A stretch of DNA of 64,000 nt from Glutamicibacter ardleyensis (lineage in GTDB: Bacteria > Actinomycetota > Actinomycetes > Actinomycetales > Micrococcaceae), in NCBI RefSeq assembly GCF_014644555.1, contig NZ_BMKX01000005.1:95072-159071 (forward strand), in the 5' to 3' direction. Positions 9,461 to 16,595 of the stretch are shown piece after piece; position 1 is the stretch's first letter, and every line of letters starts with the position of its first letter. The notes under the pieces are model-generated. The model was not told the DNA's origin. It saw only the letters and a list, made by a program, of their open reading frames with translations, and did no database searches. The position numbers and the translations under genes were made by a program.

Positions 9461-9495
9461 AAAGGGTGACCCAGCGCTTGGCTGGATCACCCTTC
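9461..9495 (-). terminator. Terminator of the DUF7455 gene
   Basis: AAGGGTGACCCAGC (9462-9475) and GCTGGATCACCCTT (9481-9494) form a 14-bp stem with one wobble. Read on the minus strand it is followed by TTTATTGCTTTAA, and it begins 27 bases after the minus-strand stop at 9522. It gives two back-to-back terminators with that of sigA. Confidence 0.75.
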
Positions 9496-9521
9496 TGCTC
9501 ATCGGATGAGTACCCGATCAG

Positions 9522-9746
9522 TTAGTCGTTTATGTCGACCTTTGACTTTTCGTACAGTCGTGCGGACTCGTCCTGCCAGACTGAAGTGATAGGGCGTAGC
9601 TTGGATTCTACGGAGCGTGCATGGTGAGCACAGAAGAGTAATTCTCCGCTGGTAGAAGCCAGCACTGCCCGGACGTAGGCCTGTGCGCCGCATCGGTCGC
9701 ACCGGTCCAGGGCGTTTAGTTCACGACTAGTGGTAGTAGTAGTCAT
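9522..9746 (-). CDS. DUF7455 family small zinc-ribbon-like protein
   Basis: A 74-aa protein with CDRCGAQAYVRA (CxxC) followed 18 residues later by FCAHH, giving a probable Cys3/His zinc site. This arrangement is typical of the small actinobacterial DUF7455 family usually found beside sigA or gyrB/parE. Function is unknown. The ATG at 9746-9744 is chosen because it is preceded by a near-perfect AAGGAGG at good distance; a longer frame to 9782 lacks this. The N-terminus has a run of five Thr residues encoded by ACT/ACC codons. The gene is convergent with sigA and divergent from parE. Confidence 0.8.
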   Translation of the reverse strand: MTTTTTSRELNALDRCDRCGAQAYVRAVLASTSGELLFCAHHARSVESKLRPITSVWQDESARLYEKSKVDIND

Positions 9747-9969
9747 TGCCAGCCTCCTTAAATCGATGTTCACTCTATACAACCAGCTATGACCCTGACT
9801 TTATGCCTAAAACGTCTCCCTTTCGCTCACCGCGTAGCGAGTGTGGATAAGTTTGGTTGAATTTTTGGCGAATTACCGGCGAGATGCAGTAGCACCAAGT
9901 TCGAACACATAAACGAGTAGAATGGTACTAGTTCATTATTTTCCCGCGTCAGTAGGAGATTGCAGCCCC

Positions 9970-12078
9970 GTGGCCTCAACCGATAATTACAACGCCCGTC
10001 ATCTCTCCGTTCTCGAGGGTCTCGAAGCGGTACGCAAGCGACCCGGCATGTATATCGGTTCTACCGATTCCCGCGGTCTTATGCACTGCCTTTGGGAGAT
10101 TATTGATAACTCGGTTGATGAAGCGCTCGGTGGCTTCGGCCAGGCCATAAACGTCATCCTGCATTCAGATGGATCCGTCGAAGTACATGACGATGGTCGT
10201 GGCATTCCCGTGGACGTGGAGCCTAAGACAGGGCTAAGCGGCTTGGAAGTTGTATTCACTAAGTTGCACGCAGGTGGCAAATTTGGTGGCGGTTCCTACA
10301 GCGCTTCTGGCGGTCTGCACGGCGTGGGAGCCTCCGTGGTAAATGCTCTGTCAGCGCGTTTGGACGTTGAAGTGGATCGTGGCGGAAAAACCTATTCTTT
10401 GCAGTTCCGCCGTGGTGAACCAGGAAAGTTTAGCGACCGTGGCAAGCCAAAGTCGGACGCGCCATTTACCGCCCACGAAAAAGCAACCACTCCGGAAGTC
10501 ATCGGTAAAGCAAAGCGGGGGGTTACTGGTACTCGAATTCGTTATTGGGCGGATGACCACATCTTCACCCCTGACGCAAAGTTTTCCTACGAGGAACTTC
10601 AGAACCGTGCGCGTCAAACCTCATTCCTGGTTCCTGGCCTACGTATTACGTTGCGTGATGATCGTGGCCTGCCCGGAACAGAAGGCGCCGAAGGCCCCTA
10701 CGAAGAGGTATTTCAACATGACGGTGGAATCAGTGAATTCGTTGAATACCTAAGCAGTGATTCTGCAGTCACCGATGTCTGGCGCGTGCATGGCAGTGGC
10801 TCCTTCCATGAGAAGGTTCCAGTAATCGATGAAAATGGCCGCAGCCATATGCAAGACGTCCAGCGAGTTTGCGAAGTTGACGTAGCGTTGCGCTGGGGGA
10901 TCGGCTATGACACCTCGATGCGTAGCTTTGTAAATATCATTGCCACTCCCAAGGGTGGAACGCACATTGCAGGGTTTGAACAGGCATTACTGAAATCATT
11001 CCGTAAGAACATCGAGTCCAATGCTCGCAAGCTCAAGTTCGGGCAAAAAGACAAAATCGAAAAAGACGACATCATGGCCGGCCTGACAGCGGTATTAACC
11101 GTGCGCCTTGCTGAACCACAATTTGAGGGGCAGACCAAGGAAATCCTTGGCACGTCGCAAGTACGCCAGATCGTGACCAAGGTTGTCGAAAAGGCGCTCA
11201 ATGAACGTCTTTCATCGACTAAACGCGGTGAAAAGGCCGAGGCGGCCACGTTGCTTGAAAAGGTTGTCAACGAGATGAAGTCTCGTATTTCAGCCCGAAT
11301 GCATAAGGAGACCCAGCGGCGTAAAACTGCGCTCGAGTCCTCTTCGCTTCCTACTAAGCTACTTGATTGTCGTAGCAAAGAAGTTGGACGCTCGGAATTA
11401 TTTATCGTTGAGGGCGATAGCGCGTTGGGTACCGCACGTGTAGCGCGTTCTAGTGAATTCCAAGCCCTACTTCCTATCCGAGGCAAGATTCTCAATGTGC
11501 AGAAAGCCTCCATATCGGACATGCTCTCTAACGTAGAGTGTGCGGCAATGATTCAGGTCATCGGCGCAGGATCAGGTCGTAGCTTCGATATTGAACAAGC
11601 GCGATACGGCAAGATCATCCTGATGACAGATGCTGACGTGGACGGCGCGCATATTCGAACGTTACTCTTGACGCTGTTCTATCGATATATGCGTCCCATG
11701 ATTGAGCATGGACGGGTATACGCTGCTGTGCCTCCACTGCACAGGATCGAAGTAATCAACGCCGGCTCTAAGGCCAACGAGGTTGTTTACACCTACTCGG
11801 AGGCCGAGATGACGCGTCTGCTGTCGAAGCTGGAAACCGAGGGGAAGAAGTATAAAGAGCCAATTCAGCGGTACAAGGGATTGGGCGAGATGGACGCAGA
11901 TCAGTTGGCAGAAACAACAATGGACCCACGCCATCGTATGCTCCGCCGTGTGGGGATCGAACATGCCCAGGCGGCAGAGGAAGTCTTCGACCTGCTAATG
12001 GGTTCAGACGTCGCGCCACGAAAGAATTTCATTATCGCGGGCGCTGAGAATCTTGAAAGAGACCGTATCGACGTCTAA
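9970..12078 (+). CDS. parE: Type IIA topoisomerase subunit B (topoisomerase IV ParE / GyrB-like)
   Basis: ATPase/TOPRIM subunit (702 aa) of a type II topoisomerase that decatenates or supercoils DNA. The GHKL ATPase domain has EIIDNSVDEALGG, DDGRGIPV and GGLHGVGASVVNALS. The TOPRIM domain has FIVEGDSALGTAR (about 478-490), PIRGKILNV and DADVDGAHIRTL (about 552). The C-terminus shows QRYKGLGEMDADQL. I use GTG 9970 (MASTDNYNARHL) with AGGAG upstream. An in-frame ATG at 9922 overlaps a -10-like TAGAAT (9918-9923) and so probably lies at or before the transcript start. A parC-like gene lies 7.8 kb away in this window and the usual gyrB-gyrA pair is absent, favouring topoisomerase IV. Confidence 0.88.
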   Translation: MASTDNYNARHLSVLEGLEAVRKRPGMYIGSTDSRGLMHCLWEIIDNSVDEALGGFGQAINVILHSDGSVEVHDDGRGIPVDVEPKTGLSGLEVVFTKLHAGGKFGGGSYSASGGLHGVGASVVNALSARLDVEVDRGGKTYSLQFRRGEPGKFSDRGKPKSDAPFTAHEKATTPEVIGKAKRGVTGTRIRYWADDHIFTPDAKFSYEELQNRARQTSFLVPGLRITLRDDRGLPGTEGAEGPYEEVFQHDGGISEFVEYLSSDSAVTDVWRVHGSGSFHEKVPVIDENGRSHMQDVQRVCEVDVALRWGIGYDTSMRSFVNIIATPKGGTHIAGFEQALLKSFRKNIESNARKLKFGQKDKIEKDDIMAGLTAVLTVRLAEPQFEGQTKEILGTSQVRQIVTKVVEKALNERLSSTKRGEKAEAATLLEKVVNEMKSRISARMHKETQRRKTALESSSLPTKLLDCRSKEVGRSELFIVEGDSALGTARVARSSEFQALLPIRGKILNVQKASISDMLSNVECAAMIQVIGAGSGRSFDIEQARYGKIILMTDADVDGAHIRTLLLTLFYRYMRPMIEHGRVYAAVPPLHRIEVINAGSKANEVVYTYSEAEMTRLLSKLETEGKKYKEPIQRYKGLGEMDADQLAETTMDPRHRMLRRVGIEHAQAAEEVFDLLMGSDVAPRKNFIIAGAENLERDRIDV

Positions 12079-12098
12079 CCAGACTTTGTGCTGAGAGC

Positions 12099-12150
12099 TA
12101 TAGCCCTGCCATTGATCGACTCAAACGATCAATGGCAGGGCTATAAATTT
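12099..12150. terminator. Bidirectional terminator between parE and the M56 gene
   Basis: TATAGCCCTGCCATTGATCG (12099-12118) and its perfect complement (12126-12145) make a 20-bp stem with a 7-base loop. AAATTTTAAC follows on the plus strand. Two convergent genes flank it (parE stop 12078, M56 stop 12189). Confidence 0.85.
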
Positions 12151-12188
12151 TAACGATGTTTAGGTCGCCGAACGCTTCGTAACGCGGA

Positions 12189-13154
12189 TTACCAGGAGAG
12201 CAGACGCGGGGCGATAAGAAGAATCGTCGGGCACACCAGCAACAGGACAGTACATGAGAGAACCACGAAGTTTTGGAACCCACTCAACGGTGCCACTGGA
12301 GACAGCAGACGCTGCAAACGACGTGACGTGACCTCTCCACCCGGCATGCCTACAATTTCACCTGCTAATCCCTTAGCGTCGTCCTGACTGGTCTTCGCTG
12401 GTGTAATAGAGGAGGCTACCCCGACGATAGCTCTAAGAAGTACCGGACGGGTAACGACCTCTAGTGCTTTATCATCAGCGAGCATTTCAATTAACTGGCG
12501 CACTGCTTCCAGGGACAAGCGAGAAGTCGGCAACCACGGTAACGCCTCATGCCACGCGGTGAACGCCAAGATGAGAAAATCATGACGTTGATCTAGGTGT
12601 GAACTCTCGTGGGCAATGACACCACGCTGCTCTTCGGCGGAAAGCTGGGTTAGTAGCCCTCGCGATAGCACCGTAACGGATCCATTAAACCCAGGTACAC
12701 AATAAGCCACGGGCAAATCATGGTCGAGGACCAGTGTGTTAGGTCGTGTCTGTGAAGGGTTGCTCAGTAGCCGTAACAGCTGGCGGTGTTTGGCTCGTTG
12801 TCTTGTGGTGCGCCATGAAGCCCGCACTAGGGTCAACACTAGGTGGAACGCAAACAAGAACGCAGTGCTGAGCGCAAACAGGTGGATCACCCCGGGGGAG
12901 TTCACGCTAGGATCCCCGGTGACCAAAAGCCAACCGGCATGGAGAGCGGAAATGAGGTCATTGCCTAAGGGGGTTAGTCCCCAAACCAGCATTGACCCAA
13001 TCATGGATAAGCCGCCGCCCAAGGCGATAGCTTGCCACAGCAGGACAGCAGCGACAGGAGCGCGTGCCGTCCATTTTGCTTTCGACAAAGCCAACGGCGT
13101 CGGCCACGCCAAGACGATAGCCAACGCCGCTAGGAAATATGAGGTGAGAAGCAC
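12189..13154 (-). CDS. M56 family membrane metalloprotease (BlaR1/MecR1-like, no sensor domain)
   Basis: A 321-aa membrane protein of the M56 family. Hydrophobic segments lie near residues 2-20, 34-60, 86-113 and 294-318. The zinc protease motif HESSH (H182, E183, H186) lies in a cytosolic loop, and IEMLADDKA with E223 supplies a plausible third ligand. In beta-lactam systems such proteases inactivate BlaI repressors after sensing a signal. Here the protein ends after the last membrane segment and lacks the extracellular penicillin-binding sensor of BlaR1, so the signal is unknown. The GTG start (13154) is 23 bases after the BlaI gene, forming a two-gene operon divergent from cydABDC. Confidence 0.85.
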   Translation of the reverse strand: MLLTSYFLAALAIVLAWPTPLALSKAKWTARAPVAAVLLWQAIALGGGLSMIGSMLVWGLTPLGNDLISALHAGWLLVTGDPSVNSPGVIHLFALSTAFLFAFHLVLTLVRASWRTTRQRAKHRQLLRLLSNPSQTRPNTLVLDHDLPVAYCVPGFNGSVTVLSRGLLTQLSAEEQRGVIAHESSHLDQRHDFLILAFTAWHEALPWLPTSRLSLEAVRQLIEMLADDKALEVVTRPVLLRAIVGVASSITPAKTSQDDAKGLAGEIVGMPGGEVTSRRLQRLLSPVAPLSGFQNFVVLSCTVLLLVCPTILLIAPRLLSW

Positions 13155-13177
13155 CCAGTCCCCGAAATTCGTGTTAC

Positions 13178-13549
13178 TTAGACAGTCTTTACAGAATCCA
13201 AGATAGCACGTAGGGACACTGCTTCTTCAGCCGAGATTCCTCCGATAAATCGGGCAAGGACGGCTTCGCGATCTTGGGCGGTGCCCAAAGCATCATTTAG
13301 CAGTCCCACAGTATGGTCCTCACGGGAAGAGGACGCGGTATAACGATGCGGACGAGTAGAGCGTTCCCGCGCTACGAGTCCCTTCTTCTCCAGTCGCGCC
13401 AACACGGTTAATACCGTGGTTACTGCGAGTTCTTTCGCATCAGTACCGCATGCAGCCAGGGCATCACGAAGATCATTAGCGGTAAGCGGTTCTGCGGAAT
13501 CCCACAGTAGGTCCATGACGGAGCGTTCCAGATCGCCAAGGCTGGCCAC
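13178..13549 (-). CDS. BlaI/MecI/CopY family transcriptional repressor
   Basis: A 123-aa winged-helix repressor. The N-terminus LGDLERSVMDLLWDS, the following LTANDLRDAL, and the recognition region TTVLTVLARLEKKGLV are characteristic of BlaI/MecI/CopY. The C-terminal half (about 80-123) is the dimerisation part normally cleaved by the partner M56 protease. The start is GTG 13549-13547 with GAGGTAAG upstream. It is transcribed with the M56 gene and away from cydA. Three copies of a 19-bp inverted repeat lie in the 392-base divergent region, one over its own putative -35, so it probably autoregulates and represses cyd. That regulatory target is inference; the family assignment is firm. Confidence 0.88.
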   Translation of the reverse strand: MASLGDLERSVMDLLWDSAEPLTANDLRDALAACGTDAKELAVTTVLTVLARLEKKGLVARERSTRPHRYTASSSREDHTVGLLNDALGTAQDREAVLARFIGGISAEEAVSLRAILDSVKTV

Positions 13550-13633
13550 CAGGTCTTACCTCACTTGCTTTAGTGCTGATGCAGTGTTGTCGCACGTTAT
13601 AAGGAGTGAAAACAATCTGCTTGGATATTTCAT

Positions 13634-13639
13634 TGTATA
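13634..13639 (-). promoter_or_regulatory. Putative -10 of the blaI-M56 promoter
   Basis: On the minus strand the hexamer is TATACA. A TGTAGA -35-like hexamer lies 17 bases upstream, inside the 19-bp repeat at 13655-13673. The predicted transcript would have a leader of roughly 78 bases before the GTG at 13549. Confidence 0.4.
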
Positions 13640-13654
13640 GGCGTTCGGCCGATA

Positions 13655-13673
13655 TTTCTACATGACGTAAAAG
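13655..13673. promoter_or_regulatory. Operator-like repeat, copy A (blaI side)
   Basis: TTTCTACATGACGTAAAAG is an imperfect 8-3-8 inverted repeat matching the two copies near cydA. It overlaps the putative -35 of the minus-strand blaI promoter. The TCTAC core resembles the TAC-containing half-sites of BlaI-type operators as I recall them. Confidence 0.5.
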
Positions 13674-13842
13674 TATCGGGTGATTTGCGGGTTTGTCAGT
13701 AACCGCATTTAGTCACTCAGAAGTAAGAGCCGCATTGTGCTGACTTGGGTTTTTTTATTTCAGAAACTGCAGCCTGTGTCAATGCTGGGAATCTAGATTT
13801 TTTAGTGTGGCGACTGATGGTGAATAAGCCGAATCGAGCCGA

Positions 13843-13861
13843 TTTCTACAAGCTGTCGAAA
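13843..13861. promoter_or_regulatory. Operator-like repeat, copy B (cydA -35)
   Basis: TTTCTACAAGCTGTCGAAA has 8-bp arms with one mismatch and a 3-base spacer. It overlaps the position expected for the -35 of a promoter whose -10 is TATAGT at 13868-13873. Copy C begins 44 bases downstream, about four helical turns. Confidence 0.55.
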
Positions 13862-13867
13862 TTGGTC

Positions 13868-13873
13868 TATAGT
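13868..13873 (+). promoter_or_regulatory. cydA: Putative -10 of the cydA promoter
   Basis: TATAGT with 17 bases to a weak -35 (TCTACA, 13845-13850). The transcript would start near 13880, between operator copies B and C. Confidence 0.45.
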
Positions 13874-13886
13874 GACCGTAAGAACT

Positions 13887-13905
13887 TTTCTACGCAACGT
13901 AGAAA
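13887..13905. promoter_or_regulatory. Operator-like repeat, copy C (perfect)
   Basis: TTTCTACGCAACGTAGAAA is a perfect inverted repeat (8-bp arms, CAA spacer). It lies just downstream of the predicted cydA transcription start and 36 bases before the cydA ATG, a typical blocking position for a repressor. Confidence 0.6.
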
Positions 13906-13941
13906 TAGATGTGCTGCGAACTCGTGACAAATGAGGAATCC

Positions 13942-15528
13942 ATGGATGTACTAGAGATTGCTCGGTGGCAATTTGGGATCACCACCGTTTACCACTTCTT
14001 GATGGTGCCACTAACCATTGGGCTGGGACTGACCGTAGCAGTGATGCAAACCGTTTGGCATCGAACAGGCAACGAACAGTGGCTAAGAATGACCAAGTTC
14101 TGGGGCAAGCTGTTCCTCATCAACTTCATTATGGGAGTGGCCACCGGTATTGTCCAAGAATTCCAATTTGGCATGGCGTGGAGCGAATATAGCCGATACG
14201 TCGGTGATGTCTTCGGAGCACCCTTGGCAATGGAGGCACTACTAGCGTTCTTCGTCGAATCCACTTTCCTTGGCCTATGGATCTTCGGGTGGAAAAAGCT
14301 ACCTCGACGCATCCATTTGGCCACCATCTGGTGCGCGTCGCTGGCAGCTATCCTCTCGGCATACTTCATTTTGGTTGCCAATTCGTGGATGCAGCACCCA
14401 GTAGGCACCGAACTGATCAATGGTCGTGCGGTGATGACGGATGCCTGGGCCGTATTTACGAACAACACCGCACTGGTCACCTTCCCGCATACAATCTTCG
14501 GTGCCTTTGCCGTCGCCGGAGGGTTTCTCCTCGGGATTTCCTGGTTCCATCTATACCGACGCCGTAAAGAAGGTATCGACACGATCGACGCGAATGGGCG
14601 TGTAGTGGTCGGCGAAGATCTGTCCAAGGGCCGAGTGCGCGACCGTACCGACCATAAGGTCTGGCTTACCTCGTTGCGTATTGGCGCGGTCATCGCCACA
14701 ATCTCGTTCTTCGGTGTCGCATTGTCTGGCCATGAGCAGGCCAAACTGATGTTTGAACAGCAACCAATGAAAATGGCTGCCGCCGAAGCAGCCTGTCACG
14801 ACGGCACCGGATTCTCGGTCCTGACCTTGGGGAAGCTGGATACCGAAGGGGCCACCACCTGTGACGACGTCGTGGCAGTTTTTGAATTACCTGGCCTGCT
14901 GTCCTTCTTAGCCAATGGCGACTTTGAGACGCCGGTCAAAGGCGTGAACACACTCATTCCCGAGTATCAGGAAAAATATGGCAGTCATTACCCAGATGAC
15001 CCAGCATTCGGACAATACGCGGGAGAAGAAATCAGCTACCTGCCGGTTATGGAGGTTACCTACTGGGGATTCCGTCTGATGATCACCCTCGGCGGGTTGT
15101 CCGCAGTGGCTGCTGCGCTCGCATTGTGGATCACCCGAAAAGGTACCGTTCCACAAAGTAAGTGGCTATCGCGTCTGGTACTTCTTGGCATTGCCGCACC
15201 ATTTGGAGCGAACTCCGCAGGCTGGATTTTCACCGAAATGGGGCGACAGCCATTTACCGTGGCCCCGAACCCGCAAATGGGTGGAGTGGACCAAGTATTC
15301 ATGTATACCGCGGCATCGGTTTCACCAACGGTGAGCGCCGGGGAGATGCTCTTCTCCCTGATCACCTTGACCTTGGTATATGGGGTGCTCCTTGTTGTTG
15401 AGCTGGTGCTACTTACCCGTTATATCCGCGGTGGAACCGGATCTGCCATGCCCGAACTACTAGAACCCGAGCAAACCTCGGGCAAGGACCCCAGCGACGA
15501 CGGCGACGTGCTCGCCTTCGCATATTAG
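13942..15528 (+). CDS. cydA: Cytochrome bd ubiquinol oxidase subunit I
   Basis: Haem-bearing subunit (528 aa) of the cytochrome bd terminal oxidase in the cell membrane; it oxidises quinol and reduces O2. The N-terminus MDVLEIARWQFGITTVYHF contains the conserved His for haem b595. Several long membrane helices follow, including GIVQEFQFGMAWSEYSRYVG, and a GW..TEMGRQPF segment sits near the C-terminal helices (positions 15220-15255). The quinol-binding loop carries extended Cys-containing insertions. I chose ATG 13942 because TGAGGAATCC precedes it; an in-frame ATG at 13909 would overlap operator-proximal leader DNA. cydB and a cydDC fusion follow in an operon. Confidence 0.96.
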   Translation: MDVLEIARWQFGITTVYHFLMVPLTIGLGLTVAVMQTVWHRTGNEQWLRMTKFWGKLFLINFIMGVATGIVQEFQFGMAWSEYSRYVGDVFGAPLAMEALLAFFVESTFLGLWIFGWKKLPRRIHLATIWCASLAAILSAYFILVANSWMQHPVGTELINGRAVMTDAWAVFTNNTALVTFPHTIFGAFAVAGGFLLGISWFHLYRRRKEGIDTIDANGRVVVGEDLSKGRVRDRTDHKVWLTSLRIGAVIATISFFGVALSGHEQAKLMFEQQPMKMAAAEAACHDGTGFSVLTLGKLDTEGATTCDDVVAVFELPGLLSFLANGDFETPVKGVNTLIPEYQEKYGSHYPDDPAFGQYAGEEISYLPVMEVTYWGFRLMITLGGLSAVAAALALWITRKGTVPQSKWLSRLVLLGIAAPFGANSAGWIFTEMGRQPFTVAPNPQMGGVDQVFMYTAASVSPTVSAGEMLFSLITLTLVYGVLLVVELVLLTRYIRGGTGSAMPELLEPEQTSGKDPSDDGDVLAFAY

Positions 15529-15542
15529 ACAGGCGGAAAGTA

Positions 15543-16568
15543 ATGGATTGGCTTCCAACTCTCTGGTTTATTCTCATCGCACTACTATGGACCGGTTATC
15601 TCTTTCTCGAGGGCTTCGACCTGGGTATCGGCATGCAAATCGGGCTGGGACGGGGCGGAGAGAAACACAAACGTGTACTGCTCAACACCATCGGTCCAGT
15701 CTGGGACGGAAATGAAGTCTGGTTGCTGACTGCAGGTGGTGCCACCTTCGCAGCCTTCCCCTACTGGTACGCCTCGCTGTTCTCCGCTCTGTACATTCCA
15801 CTAACTTTGGTGTTGGTGGCACTAATCTTCCGTGCGGTAGCCATCGAATACCGTGGCAAGGCACAAAATGCTACAACACGTGGGCTCTGGGATTTGGCTT
15901 TGGGCTGGGGATCGCTGATCGCCGCGTTCGGGGTGGGCGCGATGCTTGCCTTGACCACCTTAGGGCTGCCTCTAAACGAAAACGGTGACCGGGTAGGTGG
16001 CCCATTCGCGTGGTTCACTTGGCATGCCGTGCTCGGTGGTGTCGCGGTCGTGGCATTTAGCTGGATACACTCCGTGGCTTTCCTACGATTAAAAACCGAA
16101 GGTCCGATACGTGTGAGCTCGGGTCAGCGGTTTATTCGATGGATGCCATGGTGTGTTGTGCCATTGTTGCTGTGGTCTGCAGTCGTGGTGCTGGCAGGTA
16201 CATCGCTTGCCGCCTGGACGCTGCTCGTCTTGGCAGTGGTTGCTGCGTTCTTCGCTTGGTTTAGCGCCCGTGCAGGCCACGAGGGCCGCTCATTTATTGC
16301 CTTGGGCATCATGCTCGTCGGAGCTGTCGCTGCGATCTTCGTTGCGGCCTTCCCTGTAGTGCTCCCTTCAACCATCAACTCGACATTTGATCTGACCATA
16401 TATAACGCGTCGAGTTCCCCATACACGCTGAAACTGATGAGCATCGTCGCTGCATTCGGCGTGCCGCTGGTCCTTGCATACCAGTCATGGAGCTACTGGG
16501 TCTTTCGTAAGCGCATCGGTGAGAAGCATATTCCCGAAGACCATCTCGTGACCTCAGCCGTGAAGTAG
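15543..16568 (+). CDS. cydB: Cytochrome bd ubiquinol oxidase subunit II
   Basis: Membrane subunit II (341 aa) of cytochrome bd. It begins MDWLPTLWFILIALLWTGY and contains the family motifs FLEGFDLGIGMQ and GPVWDGNEVWLLTAGGA near the N-terminus. About nine membrane segments are visible, and the C-terminus ends in a polar tail (RKRIGEKHIPEDH). The ATG follows GGCGGAAAG, 14 bases after the cydA stop, so the two are cotranscribed. Length matches the family. The ABC exporter fusion needed for assembly begins 27 bases downstream. Confidence 0.96.
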   Translation: MDWLPTLWFILIALLWTGYLFLEGFDLGIGMQIGLGRGGEKHKRVLLNTIGPVWDGNEVWLLTAGGATFAAFPYWYASLFSALYIPLTLVLVALIFRAVAIEYRGKAQNATTRGLWDLALGWGSLIAAFGVGAMLALTTLGLPLNENGDRVGGPFAWFTWHAVLGGVAVVAFSWIHSVAFLRLKTEGPIRVSSGQRFIRWMPWCVVPLLLWSAVVVLAGTSLAAWTLLVLAVVAAFFAWFSARAGHEGRSFIALGIMLVGAVAAIFVAAFPVVLPSTINSTFDLTIYNASSSPYTLKLMSIVAAFGVPLVLAYQSWSYWVFRKRIGEKHIPEDHLVTSAVK

Positions 16569-16595
16569 TTCTAGCCAGTCTGAAAGGTATAACAG

